64,000 nt of DNA from Streptomyces sp. S465 (GCF_026898115.1 NZ_CP114036.1:1240001-1304000); one strand, 5' to 3'; positions 33,622 through 45,899 are shown, counted from the stretch's first letter. The notes: generated by a model not told the origin, from the sequence alone. Translations and numbers: made by a program.

Positions 33622-35427
33622 TCACCTCCGGTCATGTGTAGCGGATGCGTGCGGGTCACCGCCCGGCGCGGCGGACCGGCCGGACGGAGCTTGGATGTCA
33701 CCGTTCGGGCGAGTGGGGTCGGCGGTGGTGTGGTCGAGGTGGTCATGGACGTGATGGATGGCCATCGCCCCCTCGCCGGCCGCCGAGGCCACCCGCTTGA
33801 CCGAGCCGCTGCGCACATCACCGGCGGCGAAGACCCCCGGCAGCGTGGTCTCCAGGCTCAGACAGCCGCGGCTCTGGCCCTGCCAGACGCCGACGGCCGA
33901 CCGGGCCTCGGCCTCGGCGCCGGTGAGCACGAAACCCCGGTCGTCCAGGGCCAGGACGTCGGCGAGCCAGTCGGTGCACGGCTTGGCCCCGATGAAGACG
34001 AACAGCGCGCGGACGTCCACAGTGCGGCGCTCCCCGGTGCGGGTCTGCTCCACCACGATCGACCGCAGGACGTCATCGCCGCGCACCTCGCGGATCTCGG
34101 TGTCCACAGCCACGCTCACCCGGGGATGGCGCTCGATCTGGTCGACCAGATAGCGGGACATCCGGGCCCCCGGGTCCGAGCCCCTGATCAGCAGATGTAC
34201 CCGGGGCACCCGCTCGGCGAGGAAGAGCACCGCCTGGCCCGCGGAGTTGCCGCCGCCGACCACGGCGACGGGGTCCGAGCCGCACTGCTGCGCCTCGTAG
34301 ACGGTGGCCGCGTAGTAGACGCTCGACCCCTCCAGCCGCTCGATCCCGGGGACCTTGAGTCTGCGGTACCGGGCGCCGGTGGCCAGGACGACGGTACGGC
34401 ACAGCGTTTCGCTGCCGTCGGCGAAGGTGACGCGGTAGTGGCCGTCGTCCGGTTCCAGGGACGTCGCCTCGGCCGGGATCCGCACCTGCGCCCCGAACTT
34501 GCGGGCCTGCAGCACACCCCGCTCGGCCAGTTCGGAGCCGGAGACCCCCGCCGGGAAGCCGAAGTAGTTCTCGATCAGGGACGAGGTACCGGCCTGACCG
34601 CCGGTGGCCACCGCGTCCACAACCGTGGTGGCCAGCCCGTCGGAAGAGCCGTAGACGGCGGCGGCGATCCCCGCCGGGCCACAGCCGACGACCAGCAGAT
34701 CGTTTTGGCTGCGGTCGGGGACTGGTGGGGAGAGGCCGATGAGCCGGGCCAGTTCGGCGTTGTCGGGGTTGCGCAGCACCTGGTGCTCACGCCAGATGAC
34801 GATGGGGGTGTCCTCCGGGCCGACGGAGAAGCGGCGCAGCAGCGCCTCGGCCTCCTTATCCGTCTCCAGGTCGATCCAGCGGTGCGGCAGCCGGTTGCGG
34901 GCCGCGAACTCCCGCAGCCGCCGGGTGTCGGGCGAGTAGCGCGAGCCGAGGATGCGGAAGCCGGCACCGGCCCCGACCAGCAGGGCACGGCGGCCCAGAT
35001 AGGCGCGGAGGATGAGGTCGCCGAGGACCGGGTCGCGAGCGACCAGCACCCGCAGCCGGTCCACCGGGACGGCCAGCACCTCCCCGGCCTGGCGGGAGCG
35101 GGCGGTGTAGAAGGCCACCTGCCCCTGGAGCAGGCCCAGTTCGCCCAGGAAGCGCCCCGGGCCGTGCACTCTCAGCACCCGCTCCTCCGGGGTGCCGTAG
35201 TCCTCGATGATCGCGATCGAGCCGCTGAGGATGACATAGAAGTCCGTGCACTGGTCGCCCTCGCGGATCAGCACCTGGCCGGGCACCACCGGATGGCGGG
35301 TGCCATGCCCGGCGAGGAACGTGATCTGCTCGTCCGTCAGCCGCGGATACGCGCCGTACACATCCGGGGTCTCGTCCGGAACCGCTCCCTCGGGTGCGGT
35401 GCCTGCGGACCAGTCCTCGCTCGTCAT
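33622..35427 (-). CDS. cNMP-binding / glutaredoxin-like / FAD disulfide-reductase fusion
   Basis: 601 residues in three parts. Residues about 30-140 are a cyclic-nucleotide-binding domain (PVVPGQVLIREGDQCTDFYV, GRFLGELGLLQGQVAFYTAR). About 150-240 is a thioredoxin/glutaredoxin-like module (RRALLVGAGAGFRILGSRYS, FSVGPEDTPIVIWREHQVLR). About 245-570 is a thioredoxin reductase-type FAD/NAD domain (NDLLVVGCGPAGIAAAVYGS, GGQAGTSSLIENYFGFPAGV, PVAVVGGGNSAGQAVLFLAE, GVFAAGDVRSGSVKRVASA). The redox CxxC of thioredoxin reductase is absent: the site reads VYYAATVYEAQQCG. Electron acceptor unknown. The ATG shares its A with the UBP stop (TGATG). Ligand-gated redox role inferred. Confidence 0.85.
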   Translation of the reverse strand: MTSEDWSAGTAPEGAVPDETPDVYGAYPRLTDEQITFLAGHGTRHPVVPGQVLIREGDQCTDFYVILSGSIAIIEDYGTPEERVLRVHGPGRFLGELGLLQGQVAFYTARSRQAGEVLAVPVDRLRVLVARDPVLGDLILRAYLGRRALLVGAGAGFRILGSRYSPDTRRLREFAARNRLPHRWIDLETDKEAEALLRRFSVGPEDTPIVIWREHQVLRNPDNAELARLIGLSPPVPDRSQNDLLVVGCGPAGIAAAVYGSSDGLATTVVDAVATGGQAGTSSLIENYFGFPAGVSGSELAERGVLQARKFGAQVRIPAEATSLEPDDGHYRVTFADGSETLCRTVVLATGARYRRLKVPGIERLEGSSVYYAATVYEAQQCGSDPVAVVGGGNSAGQAVLFLAERVPRVHLLIRGSDPGARMSRYLVDQIERHPRVSVAVDTEIREVRGDDVLRSIVVEQTRTGERRTVDVRALFVFIGAKPCTDWLADVLALDDRGFVLTGAEAEARSAVGVWQGQSRGCLSLETTLPGVFAAGDVRSGSVKRVASAAGEGAMAIHHVHDHLDHTTADPTRPNGDIQAPSGRSAAPGGDPHASATHDRR

Positions 35428-35690
35428 CAGGCCATGGCCTCGTGGGCGTAGCACCACCGCCAGGTCTCGCCCGGTTCCATGGGCTCGACGATGGGGTGCT
35501 GTTCGGCGTACGCGTGCGCACGGGCGTGCTTGAGCGGCGAGGAGTCGCAGCATCCAACGTGTCCGCAGGTCAGGCAGAGCCGCAGATGGACCCAGGGGGA
35601 CCCCAGGCGCAGGCACTCCTCGCACCCCTCGGGGCTGCGCGGGGTGACCTGGCGCACCATCGACAGGTGTGGATCGGGCTCGATGGCCAT
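35427..35690 (-). CDS. UBP-type zinc finger protein
   Basis: 87 residues, essentially one zf-UBP domain: CEECLRLGSPWVHLRLCLTC, then GHVGCCDSSPLKHARAH and a late His in EQHPIVEPMEPGETWRWCY. The Cys/His spacing matches the fold of eukaryotic deubiquitinases, common as a stand-alone bacterial protein next to redox genes. Without ubiquitin its role may be binding a C-terminal peptide or another protein. AAGGG eight bases before ATG 35690 selects that start over GTG 35699. Coupled to both neighbours. Confidence 0.88.
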   Translation of the reverse strand: MAIEPDPHLSMVRQVTPRSPEGCEECLRLGSPWVHLRLCLTCGHVGCCDSSPLKHARAHAYAEQHPIVEPMEPGETWRWCYAHEAMA

Positions 35691-35695
35691 GGCGT

Positions 35696-36157
35696 TCACC
35701 CTTTCTTGCTGTCGCGGCCCGTCATCACCTGCTCGATCCACGAACGCAGGGTGCCCGCGGGCGCCGCGCCCGCGCGGCGGGCGACCAGCTCCCCCTTGTC
35801 CAGGATGAGCAGGGTCGGCACGGCCTGCACCTCGAACCGCTGGGCGAGCCGGGGGTTACGGTCGATGTCGACCTTGACGAGTTTGATCTCTCCGGCGAGT
35901 TCCCGGGCCACCTGCTCCAGCGCGGGGCTGACCATGCGGCACGGCCCGCACCAGGTGGCCCACAGGTCGACGACGACGAGGGGGTCGGAGTGCTCGGCGA
36001 CCTCGGCGAAGTCCCGCTCCTCGGCGTCCACGATCCATGGCAGCGGGTTCTTGCAGTTGCCGCAGCGCGGACGGCCCTCCGACGCCGCGGGCACCTTGTT
36101 GGTCTTCCCGCAGGTCGGGCAGGTGATGGTGGGGGCCTTGACGGTCTGGCTCGGCAT
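35696..36157 (-). CDS. Thioredoxin with N-terminal zinc finger (TrxC type)
   Basis: 153 residues. An N-terminal zinc ribbon (ITCPTCGKTNKVPAASEGRP, then CGNC) precedes a thioredoxin domain with active site LWATWCGPCRMVSPALEQVA and cis-Pro in EVQAVPTLLILDKGELVARR. This matches thioredoxin 2 (TrxC), whose zinc finger responds to oxidation. It reduces protein disulfides; here it is tied to chaperones. ATG 36157 is chosen; a GTG at 36166 forms a GTGA overlap with the clpB stop and is an alternative. Confidence 0.9.
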   Translation of the reverse strand: MPSQTVKAPTITCPTCGKTNKVPAASEGRPRCGNCKNPLPWIVDAEERDFAEVAEHSDPLVVVDLWATWCGPCRMVSPALEQVARELAGEIKLVKVDIDRNPRLAQRFEVQAVPTLLILDKGELVARRAGAAPAGTLRSWIEQVMTGRDSKKG

Positions 36158-36162
36158 CGTTC

Positions 36163-38795
<2,633 letters not shown>

Positions 38796-38805
<10 letters not shown>

Positions 38806-39164
38806 GGCGGTTCTTCACTCCTCACGCCACTGCGGCGCAGTGCGGCTTCCAGCAGGTCGATACGGTCCAGCAGATCGAGCACCAGACCGATGGAGGCGTA
38901 GTTCAGGCAGAGCCCGGTGCGCAGCCGCTCGACGCGGCCCAGCGCCGCCGGGGCGTCGGGGGCGAACACCAGCCGCCCGGCGGCGTCGCGTTCGGCGTCG
39001 ATCAGGCCGAGGGCGACGAAGCGCCGGATCAGGTCGGGGTGGAGCCCGGTGCGGTCGGCCACGGTCTCCAGGGTCAGCCTGCGCGCGGGCACCAGCTCAT
39101 GGTGGACGGACGTCACGGGCGGGTAGTGGGTGGCCGTGACGGTCCCGGGTACGTGAGTGCTCAT
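38796..39164 (-). CDS. CbpM/MerR-like chaperone modulator
   Basis: 122 residues. The core [20 protein letters not shown], then [18 protein letters not shown] is a MerR-type helix-turn-helix of the CbpM/HspR group, followed by a helix with [20 protein letters not shown]. CbpM binds the J-domain of CbpA in E. coli; HspR represses Streptomyces dnaK. It sits between dnaJ and clpB, the position taken by hspR in the main dnaK operon. No HAIR operator (CTTGAGT-N7-ACTCAAG) is seen before dnaK, so a modulator role is more likely than HspR-type repression. GGGAGGGAG precedes ATG 39164. Confidence 0.75.
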
Positions 39165-39207
39165 CGCTCCCTCCCGGGTGTGGGAGTGCTCCCAGCTGTG
39201 GGGGTGC

Positions 39208-40176
39208 TCATCGCTCGCTCCTGGGGTCGAAGGAGGAGGTGCGGCCCAGCTCCTCGAACAGCTCCCGCTCCCGGGCGCTGAGGCTGGGCGGCACCATGAC
39301 GCGGATCTCCGCGTACAGATCGCCGCCGGGTCCGCGCGGGTTGGGCATGCCCTCACCGCGCAGCCGCAGCCGGCGGCCGCTGGAGGACCCGGGCGGGACG
39401 GTCACCTTGGCGGTGCCGCCGGGCGTGGGCACCGGGACGGTCGCGCCGAGCGCGGCCTCCCAGGGCGCCACCGGGAGCGTCACATGGATGTTCCGGCCCT
39501 CCAGCCGGAACCGGGGATGGGGCTGGATCCGCACCCGTAGGTACAGATCCCCCGCCGGTGCGTCACCCGTGCCCCGGCCGCCCTGCCCGGCCAGCCGGAT
39601 CCGCTGCCCGTCGGTGACGCCCGGCGGGACGTTCACCTCGAAGGTGCGCTGCCCCGTGGGCCCGGCCAAAGTGACGGTGCGGTGGCCGCCGTGGAAGGCG
39701 TCCTCGAGGGTGAGCGGCAACTCCGCCTCCTGGTCGGCCCCGGGGATGGTGATACGGCCCGCGCCCGGCCCCGCGCCGCCACCGCCGAAGAACGCGCCGA
39801 ACAGATCCTCGAAGTCCACGCCCCCGCCCCCGGCGTCCTCCCCGAAACCACGCGTGAACCGCACCCGGCCGCCGTCGCCGGCCGTCGTCCAGCCGCGGAA
39901 GCCACCGCCCCCGCCTCCGGTACCGGCCCCGACGCGCTCCTCCCAGTCTTCGGGAATCTTGCGGAAGTCCTCGCCGAACCGGTCGTAGCGGGCACGCGTC
40001 TTGGGGTCGGACAGTACGCTGTAGGCGTCGTTGAGCTCCTTGAACCGCTCCTCCGCGTCCGGGTCCTTGTTCACATCGGGGTGAAGGCGACGGGCCCGGG
40101 TGCGGAACGCCTGCTGAATCTCGTCCTGGCCGGCACCCCGTGAGACACCGAGCACCTCGTAGTAGTCCCGTGCCAT
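39208..40176 (-). CDS. dnaJ: DnaJ/CbpA-type J-domain co-chaperone
   Basis: 322 residues. J-domain at 1-70 with the HPD motif at about 32-34 (RARRLHPDVNKDPDAEERFK), a Gly/Phe-rich linker (about 85-140), no Cys-rich zinc centre, and two C-terminal beta domains (LPLTLEDAFHGGHRTVTLAG, LPVAPWEAALGATVPVPTP). Lack of the zinc finger makes it a type II, CbpA-like protein rather than classical DnaJ. It delivers substrates to DnaK and triggers ATP hydrolysis. Seven bases after grpE. Confidence 0.93.
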   Translation of the reverse strand: MARDYYEVLGVSRGAGQDEIQQAFRTRARRLHPDVNKDPDAEERFKELNDAYSVLSDPKTRARYDRFGEDFRKIPEDWEERVGAGTGGGGGGFRGWTTAGDGGRVRFTRGFGEDAGGGGVDFEDLFGAFFGGGGAGPGAGRITIPGADQEAELPLTLEDAFHGGHRTVTLAGPTGQRTFEVNVPPGVTDGQRIRLAGQGGRGTGDAPAGDLYLRVRIQPHPRFRLEGRNIHVTLPVAPWEAALGATVPVPTPGGTAKVTVPPGSSSGRRLRLRGEGMPNPRGPGGDLYAEIRVMVPPSLSARERELFEELGRTSSFDPRSER

Positions 40177-40183
40177 GGCCGTC

Positions 40184-40786
40184 TCACTCCCGCTTGGCCA
40201 CGGCCACGGCCACCGGCCTGAGCTGGTTGCCGGGATCCCCGTAACCGGGGCGCAGGACCTGGACCACCGTGCCCGGTTCGGCCTCGGGGTCCTCGACCAC
40301 GCCGACCACCTCGTGCCGGGCCGGGTCGAACGGCACCCCCGTCTTCCCCTGCCGCTCGTAGCCCAGCTGGGCCAGGGTGTTCACGGCCTGGTCACGGATG
40401 GCCTTGACCCCCTCCACGATCGAGCCGGGGTCCGCCTCGGCGTGCGAGAGGGCGAGTTCGAGATTGTCGATGACAGGCAACAAAGCCGCCGCCGTACGCG
40501 CCCGCTCCGCCGCCCGCTCCCGCTCCACCTCCCTGGCATGGCGCTTGCGCAGATTCTCCAGATCGGCCAGGGCCCGCCGCCAGCGATCCTCCAGCTCCGC
40601 CAGCGCGGCGGCCTGCTCATCCAATACGGCGAGAGCGGGGCCGCCGGCCGCGTCCGGACCCGGGCCCTCCCCGCCCGTCCCGCGCGCCTCCGCGGCGCCC
40701 GGGGCGGGCAGATCCCGCTCCTGCTCCGGCTCCTCCGTCACGGCGCCCTCCGGCACCGGGTCGGGCTGCTGCGGTTGAGTGGACAT
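40184..40786 (-). CDS. grpE: Nucleotide exchange factor GrpE
   Basis: 200 residues. An acidic, disordered N-terminus (PDPVPEGAVTEEPEQERDLP) leads into the long coiled coil (LAELEDRWRRALADLENLRK, RHAREVERERAAERARTAAA) and the beta domain (GVPFDPARHEVVGVVEDPEA, VVQVLRPGYGDPGNQLRPVA). GrpE dimers release ADP from DnaK. Partner of the adjacent dnaK and dnaJ; 46 bases after dnaK. Confidence 0.93.
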   Translation of the reverse strand: MSTQPQQPDPVPEGAVTEEPEQERDLPAPGAAEARGTGGEGPGPDAAGGPALAVLDEQAAALAELEDRWRRALADLENLRKRHAREVERERAAERARTAAALLPVIDNLELALSHAEADPGSIVEGVKAIRDQAVNTLAQLGYERQGKTGVPFDPARHEVVGVVEDPEAEPGTVVQVLRPGYGDPGNQLRPVAVAVAKRE

Positions 40787-40832
40787 CGCTGCCTCTCCGT
40801 CAGCCTTCCTCTGGGCCTACCGGTCGTACCGG

Positions 40833-42755
40833 TCAGCCCTTGTCGAACTCGGCGTCGATGACGTCCTCGTCGCCCCCGCCGCCTCCGGCCCCGGTGTCCT
40901 GGGCGCCGCCCGCCGCGGCCTCACCGGCCGCGCCGCCCGCGCCCGGACCGCCGGCACCGGCCGTCTCATGCGCGGCCAGGCCCGCGTAGACCTGCTGGAG
41001 CTCGGAGACCAGCGGCCTGGTCCGGTCGACACCGGCCTCGTTCCTGACCGCCTCACGGGCGTCGTTGACCAGCATCTCGGCGCGCGACCGCTCATGGGAG
41101 GGCGCCGCATCACCCAGCTCAGCAAGGCGCTTCTCGACCTGGTAAGCGATGGCATCCAGCTCATTACGCGCGTCCACGGCCTCGCGCAGCGCCTGGTCCT
41201 CGCCACGGTTGCGCTCGGCCTCCTGCACCATCCGCTCGACCTCGCCACGGTCGAGGTTGCCCGTCTCACTGATCTGGACGGACTGCTCCTTACCGGTGTC
41301 CCGGTCGCGCGCGGTGACGTTCAGGATGCCATTGGCGTCGATATCGAAGGTCACCTCGACCTGCGGCTCACCCCGCGGCGCCGGACGGATACCGGTCAGC
41401 TGGAAACGCCCGAGGACCCGGTTGTCGGCGGCCCGCTCCCGCTCACCCTGGAGGATCACGATGTCCACGGCCTGCTGATTGTCCTCAGCCGTGGAGAACG
41501 TCTCGGTACGCCGCACCGGAATCGTGGTGTTCCGATCGATGATCTTCGTCATGACGCCGCCGCGGGTCTCGACGCCCAACGACAGCGGGGTGACATCGAG
41601 CAGCAGCACATCCTTGACCTCGCCCTTGAGCACCCCGGCCTGGATCGCGGCGCCCAGCGCCACCACCTCGTCGGGATTGACGCTCATATTGGGCTCCTTG
41701 CCGCCGGTCAGCCGGCGGACCAGGGACTGTACGGCGGGCATCCGGGTCGACCCGCCAACCAGGATCACCTCGTCGATGTCACTCTCGCCGACCTTGGCGT
41801 CGGCCATCGCCTGCTGCACCGGGCCCAGACAGCGCTCCACCAGATCGCCGGTGATCTGCTCGAACGTGGACCGCATCACCGTCTCGGTCAGATGCTTGGG
41901 CCCGGCGGCGTCCGCCGTGATGAACGGCAGACTGACCTGGGTCTGGGTCACCGAGCTCAGCTCGGTCTTGGCCTTCTCCGCGGCCTCGAAGAGCCGCTGC
42001 AGCGCCTGCGGATCCCGGCGCAGATCGATGCCGTTCTCCTGCTGGAACCTGTCGGCGAGGTGGTCGACCAGCCGGCGGTCGAAGTCGTCGCCGCCCAGGT
42101 GGCTGTCGCCCGCGGTGGAGCGGACCTCCACCACCCCGTCCCCGACGTCGAGGATGGACACGTCGAAGGTGCCACCGCCGAGGTCGAAGACAAGGACGGT
42201 CTCATGGCCCTTCTTGTCCAGCCCGTAGGCGAGGGCGGCCGCGGTCGGCTCGTTGATGATCCGCAGCACGTTCAGACCGGCGATCTCACCGGCGTCCTTG
42301 GTGGCACTGCGCTGGGCGTCGTTGAAGTACGCGGGCACCGTGATGACCGCCTCGGTCACCCGCTCGCCCAGCTGCTTCCCGGCGTCGTCGGCCAGCTTCC
42401 GCAGCACCTGCGCGCTGATCTCCTCCGGCGAGTACAGCTTGTCGCGCACCGTGAAGCGGGCCAGGCCCTGCTCGTCCGGGACGACGTCGTAGGCGACCGC
42501 CTTGGCCTCGTCGGTGACCTCGTCGTAGTGCCGGCCGATGAACCGCTTGGCCGAGTAGATGGTGCCCTTGGGGTTCAGGATCGCCTGGCGCCGGGCCAGC
42601 TGCCCCACCAGCCGTTCACCGGTGTCAGTGAAGGCCACCACCGACGGTGTGGTGCGGCTTCCCTCGGAGTTCGGAACGACCGAGGACTCACCACCCTCCC
42701 ACGCGGCGATCACCGAGTTGGTGGTGCCCAGGTCGATACCGACTGCCTTGGCCAT
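40833..42755 (-). CDS. dnaK: Hsp70 chaperone DnaK
   Basis: 640 residues. Nucleotide-binding domain signatures: [20 protein letters not shown] at the start, [20 protein letters not shown], and [20 protein letters not shown]. The substrate domain (about 390-510) includes [20 protein letters not shown]. The tail is Gly/Ala-rich and ends [10 protein letters not shown], like other bacterial DnaKs. Its operon lacks an HspR gene proper and no HAIR or CIRCE element is visible upstream, so it is probably a second dnaK copy. AAGGAG six bases before ATG 42755. Confidence 0.95.
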   Translation of the reverse strand: MAKAVGIDLGTTNSVIAAWEGGESSVVPNSEGSRTTPSVVAFTDTGERLVGQLARRQAILNPKGTIYSAKRFIGRHYDEVTDEAKAVAYDVVPDEQGLARFTVRDKLYSPEEISAQVLRKLADDAGKQLGERVTEAVITVPAYFNDAQRSATKDAGEIAGLNVLRIINEPTAAALAYGLDKKGHETVLVFDLGGGTFDVSILDVGDGVVEVRSTAGDSHLGGDDFDRRLVDHLADRFQQENGIDLRRDPQALQRLFEAAEKAKTELSSVTQTQVSLPFITADAAGPKHLTETVMRSTFEQITGDLVERCLGPVQQAMADAKVGESDIDEVILVGGSTRMPAVQSLVRRLTGGKEPNMSVNPDEVVALGAAIQAGVLKGEVKDVLLLDVTPLSLGVETRGGVMTKIIDRNTTIPVRRTETFSTAEDNQQAVDIVILQGERERAADNRVLGRFQLTGIRPAPRGEPQVEVTFDIDANGILNVTARDRDTGKEQSVQISETGNLDRGEVERMVQEAERNRGEDQALREAVDARNELDAIAYQVEKRLAELGDAAPSHERSRAEMLVNDAREAVRNEAGVDRTRPLVSELQQVYAGLAAHETAGAGGPGAGGAAGEAAAGGAQDTGAGGGGGDEDVIDAEFDKG

Positions 42756-42924
42756 GGCAACTCCTTCCAGGGCGACCGCGGGCCACAGTCAGCGCCCGCT
42801 CAGCCGCGGGAGTGGGATCGATGAACGAGCCTCTACCACAAAGGGTGACAAACAGGACAGCCGCCGGTCCAGCGATCCGGGGACGAATATCGGCGCCTCG
42901 AGCGCGCCCCGGGACGGGGGCCCG

Positions 42925-43300
42925 TCAGCGCGAGCCATCCGGGTGCGGGACGACCTTGGTCCAGCCCTCGTCGCAGCGGTCGACGTGCTGATAGCCGCTC
43001 GGGGCCTCGTCCAGCCCGAGCCCATGGGAGCCCTTGCCCTGGGCCTCGAGTTCACCCTGGACGTCCTTCCCGGCCGGGTCCTTGGGGGCGAGGGGTGGCC
43101 CCGATCTCCTCGGCCTTTCGCCCGGTCGCGGTGGAAGTCCACCGACCGCACCCGGCCGGCGCCCTTGAGTACCGCCGAATAGGCCGCCATCAGCCCGACC
43201 GGGCCCGCGCCGAAGATCACGATCTGGTCCCCGGGCTTGACGCCGGCCATCTCGGCTCGACCGTCACCGTACGCGGTCCCTCGTACACGGCTGCTTTCAT
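42925..43300 (-). pseudogene. Decayed glutathione-independent formaldehyde dehydrogenase
   Basis: Pieces of one zinc dehydrogenase lie in order: start MKAAVYEGPRTVTVEP from ATG 43300, then EMAGVKPGDQIVIFGAGPVG and LMAAYSAVLKGAGRVRSVDF (Rossmann loop), then KAEEIGAT, and the true C-terminal end SGYQHVDRCDEGWTKVV before TGA 42925. The zinc-binding lobe and most of the C-terminal half are missing and frames shift, so the gene is dead. It resembles fdhA-type enzymes, including the final GWTKVV. Confidence 0.75.
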
Positions 43301-43388
43301 GGCCGCTCCTCGAATCGGGAATTTCCGCTCCCTTCGTCACCGTCCCACTCGTAACGCCCGCCCGCGACCGGGGAGTTATCGGTCCAGG

Positions 43389-44548
43389 TCAGTCCGGGGA
43401 GAGGTCCTGCTCGACCCAGACCGTCTTGCCTTCCGTGCTCTGCCGGGTGCCCCAGCGCGTCGCCATCTGGGCGACCAGCATCAGACCGCGGCCGCCCTCG
43501 TCGAAGACCGGGGCTCGCCGCAGATGGGGCGCCGTGCTGTTGGCGTCGGAGACCTCGCAGACGAGGCCGCCGCGGTCGCGGATCAACCGCAGCCGCATGG
43601 GTGGGCGGCCGTAGCGGATCGCGTTGGTGACCAGTTCGCTGACGATCAGCTCGGTGGTGAAGAGCGTCTCCTCGAGACCCCAGGCGAGCAGTTGCCCGGG
43701 CCAGCGTTCCCGGCGGTCCGCTCCGCGCGCAGCTCGGCCGCCGCCCGCCCTACGACCTCCTCGGCGCGGTAGTCCAGCAGCCGCCGGGCATCCTCGCTCC
43801 ACCCGGTCACCACGCCGTGGTCGTCGACGGTGGCCGTGGCCAGGCCGGGGGCGCCGGGCGAGGGGTTCCGGCCGGACGCGGCGGGCGGTGGCGTCGGGGG
43901 CGTCATCGAACATCGTCCCGCGGCCCGCACCATCTCGGTGGGCAGCTCCATGGACCGGGTCCGGGTGCGCTGCGCGAAGCTGTCGATAGACGTCCGCTTG
44001 GACGTGATGATCAGGGCCAGGAGCGAGGCCGGCGTCCGGCAGCGCCAGAGCCTGAGCCCGTCCGGGGAGTCCATCCGCAGCTGCACCCCCAGCCGCTCCG
44101 CGCCGTTCATCAGCGGCAGCCAGACGGACAAGCCGCCCGCGTCCTCGTCCTCGATCCGCACCGAATCGGTGCGGAAGGCGAGTCCGGCCAGGGAGTCGTC
44201 GAGCTCCAGCCGCGATACGTCCTCCTCGATCGGCATCAGCAGCCGCTGCTCGAGGCCGACCAGGTAGATCACCGCGTGGCCGGTACCCATGGCCTCGGCA
44301 TAGCGGTCCAGGGCCACCGGGAGCTCCACCGGTGATGCCTCGTGGGTGGCCCGGAGCAGCTCGTCCAGCGACTGCTCAGCAGTCTCGGCCGAGGTTCGAC
44401 ACACTCGCGTCCACCATGCGCTCCGCCATACGGCGGCGGGCCGCCCGGCGCCCTGGGGACGGCGGCCGGCTCGCGCACGGCCGCCTCCGGCTTCGGCGAC
44501 CCCGCCGACGTCGAAGCGCTCACTCACCGGATGCCGATGACGGCTCAA
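43389..44548 (-). pseudogene. Remnant of a GAF/PAS/HATPase regulator (SpoIIE-type)
   Basis: In one frame (44548 to about 43650) comes a GAF-like N-terminus (QSLDELLRATHEASPVELPV, AVIYLVGLEQRLLMPIEEDV, LLALIITSKRTSIDSFAQRT) and a PAS start (GLATATVDDHGVVTGWSEDA). In a second frame (about 43710-43389) comes an RsbW-type HATPase (IVSELVTNAIRYGRPPMRLR, GLVCEVSDANSTAPHLRRAP, DEGGRGLMLVAQMATRWGTR). Intact relatives place a SpoIIE phosphatase domain between; it is absent here. At least one frameshift and large deletions are needed. The HATPase piece could still be made separately, but no good start was seen. Confidence 0.6.
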
Positions 44549-44557
44549 GGAGCTTGC

Positions 44558-44698
44558 TCACGACAGCCGGGTCGATTCCGTAGCCCCCGACCCACTCCGC
44601 CCGCCGGCGCTGAGCAGCGCCGGCGACGGTCCATTCGGCCTCGAAGCCGGGCCGCCCCCGCCGAACTGGAGCGTGGCGAGGTGCTTGTTGATCGTCAT
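44558..44698 (-). CDS. Small ORF with strong ribosome site
   Basis: 46 codons from ATG 44698 (MTINKHLATLQFGGGGPASR, then Gly/Ser/Pro-rich). GAGGAG lies eight bases upstream, better than many genes here. In the +1 frame the downstream part reads FEAEWTVAGAAQRRRAEWVG and ends at 44520, which looks more protein-like, so a frameshifted former gene is an alternative. No family recognised. Confidence 0.35.
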   Translation of the reverse strand: MTINKHLATLQFGGGGPASRPNGPSPALLSAGGRSGSGATESTRLS

Positions 44699-44765
44699 GC
44701 GGTTGCTCCTCACTTGCGTGCTCCAGTTCGTCTCCGTCATCTCGCTCGCCCCGGCCCACCGGGAC

Positions 44766-45899
44766 TCAGCCAAGAGGGGGCGCGGTGCCGGACTCGGCCT
44801 CTTCGCGTCTGCGCTCCACCTGCTCGCGGCGCAGCCTCTCCCGTTTGCCGTAGGCGGCGCGGCGGACCGCTTCGTCGCTTTCGAACTCCGAGCCGAGCGC
44901 TCCGCCGACGATGGCCGCCGAGCTCGCCAGCCACGCCAGACGCGCGTAGTCGCCGAATCCCACCGGGCGCTTCACCTGATTCGCCAGCACTCCGCCCTCG
45001 ATGAGGAACGACGCCACCGCGAAGTCCACCACGAAGAGCCCGAGGAGACCCCCCAGGACGCCCAGGGAGAGGGTCACCACCGTGGAGGCGTTGTAGAGCG
45101 CGGCCTTCTCCCGCTCCTGGCGGGATGGGGAGTCGGGGCGCTCCCACAGATGCCGGTGGACGATGAGCCAGGCCACCATGGTCGCCGTGGAGAAGACCGA
45201 CACCACCGCGAGCCGCTCGATGGCGATCGCGGTGGACACGTTCCAGAGGGTTCCGTTGACCAGGACGACGGCGCTGGTGGCCAGGGCGGCGGCGAGCGCC
45301 TTCGCCAGGGCGGGAATCAGCCGCCAGGGGGTGTTGGCCCGCACCATGCCCAGCAGCAGGCGCAGCCGCCCCCGCGCGGCGGATCCCACGATCCGTAGAT
45401 CGATGAGGTCCTTGTCCGCCACCGCGCGCTTCAGCGGGGCGGTCCGCTCCGGGACCACAGGGCCCCTGTCCACCCGCATCAGATCCCTCACCAGCCGGAC
45501 GATCGAGCGGCGCAGCCGCCGTCGCAGAAGGATCCCGCCGAGCGCGGGCATGGACACCAGGGCCACCCGGTCCGCCGTGTCCGCGTCGACCGCCAGTGGC
45601 CTGCCATCGCCGTACAGGGGAAGATCGGTGAGGCAGATGGCGATGTCCCAGGCAGCGCGGATCTTCCGCTCCCGCGTCACATCGAGGATGCTCGCGCTGT
45701 CGAGCAGGGCGGCGGGCATGGGATCGCGGACGACCTGCACGGACCACCTGACGTTCGGGTCGATCTGCTCGGAGAGCAGGCCGGGCAGGTCCCCGGCCAG
45801 TTCCTCCGCCAGCTCCGCGGGTGCGTCCGGATCGGCGACGAGGCCCACTGTCATCTGCGGTGGCGGCTCACCTCCGGCGTCGTGAGTTGGCTCGCTCAA
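44766..45899 (-). CDS. Four-helix membrane protein of unknown function
   Basis: 377 residues. The soluble N-terminal half (about 1-195) has VGLVADPDAPAELAEELAGD, VRWSVQVVRDPMPAALLDSA and a run of basic residues (LLRRRLRRSIVRLVRDLMRV). Four hydrophobic helices follow (about 205-225, 230-255, 275-300, 330-350), ending in a charged coil (ESDEAVRRAAYGKRERLRRE). The pattern occurs in actinobacterial proteins, but I know no function. The TTG at 45899 has AAGG ten bases upstream; ATG 45854 with GGAGG somewhat far upstream is an alternative. It is the only intact gene in the local decay zone. Confidence 0.7.
   Translation of the reverse strand: MSEPTHDAGGEPPPQMTVGLVADPDAPAELAEELAGDLPGLLSEQIDPNVRWSVQVVRDPMPAALLDSASILDVTRERKIRAAWDIAICLTDLPLYGDGRPLAVDADTADRVALVSMPALGGILLRRRLRRSIVRLVRDLMRVDRGPVVPERTAPLKRAVADKDLIDLRIVGSAARGRLRLLLGMVRANTPWRLIPALAKALAAALATSAVVLVNGTLWNVSTAIAIERLAVVSVFSTATMVAWLIVHRHLWERPDSPSRQEREKAALYNASTVVTLSLGVLGGLLGLFVVDFAVASFLIEGGVLANQVKRPVGFGDYARLAWLASSAAIVGGALGSEFESDEAVRRAAYGKRERLRREQVERRREEAESGTAPPLG

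Noticed and set aside
40779..42824. A 681-codon open frame opposite dnaK
   Set aside because: Antisense shadow of dnaK, no recognisable domain, compositionally biased.
42756..42924. HAIR (HspR) or CIRCE (HrcA) operator before dnaK
   Set aside because: Neither CTTGAGT-N7-ACTCAAG nor TTAGCACTC-N9-GAGTGCTAA could be found.
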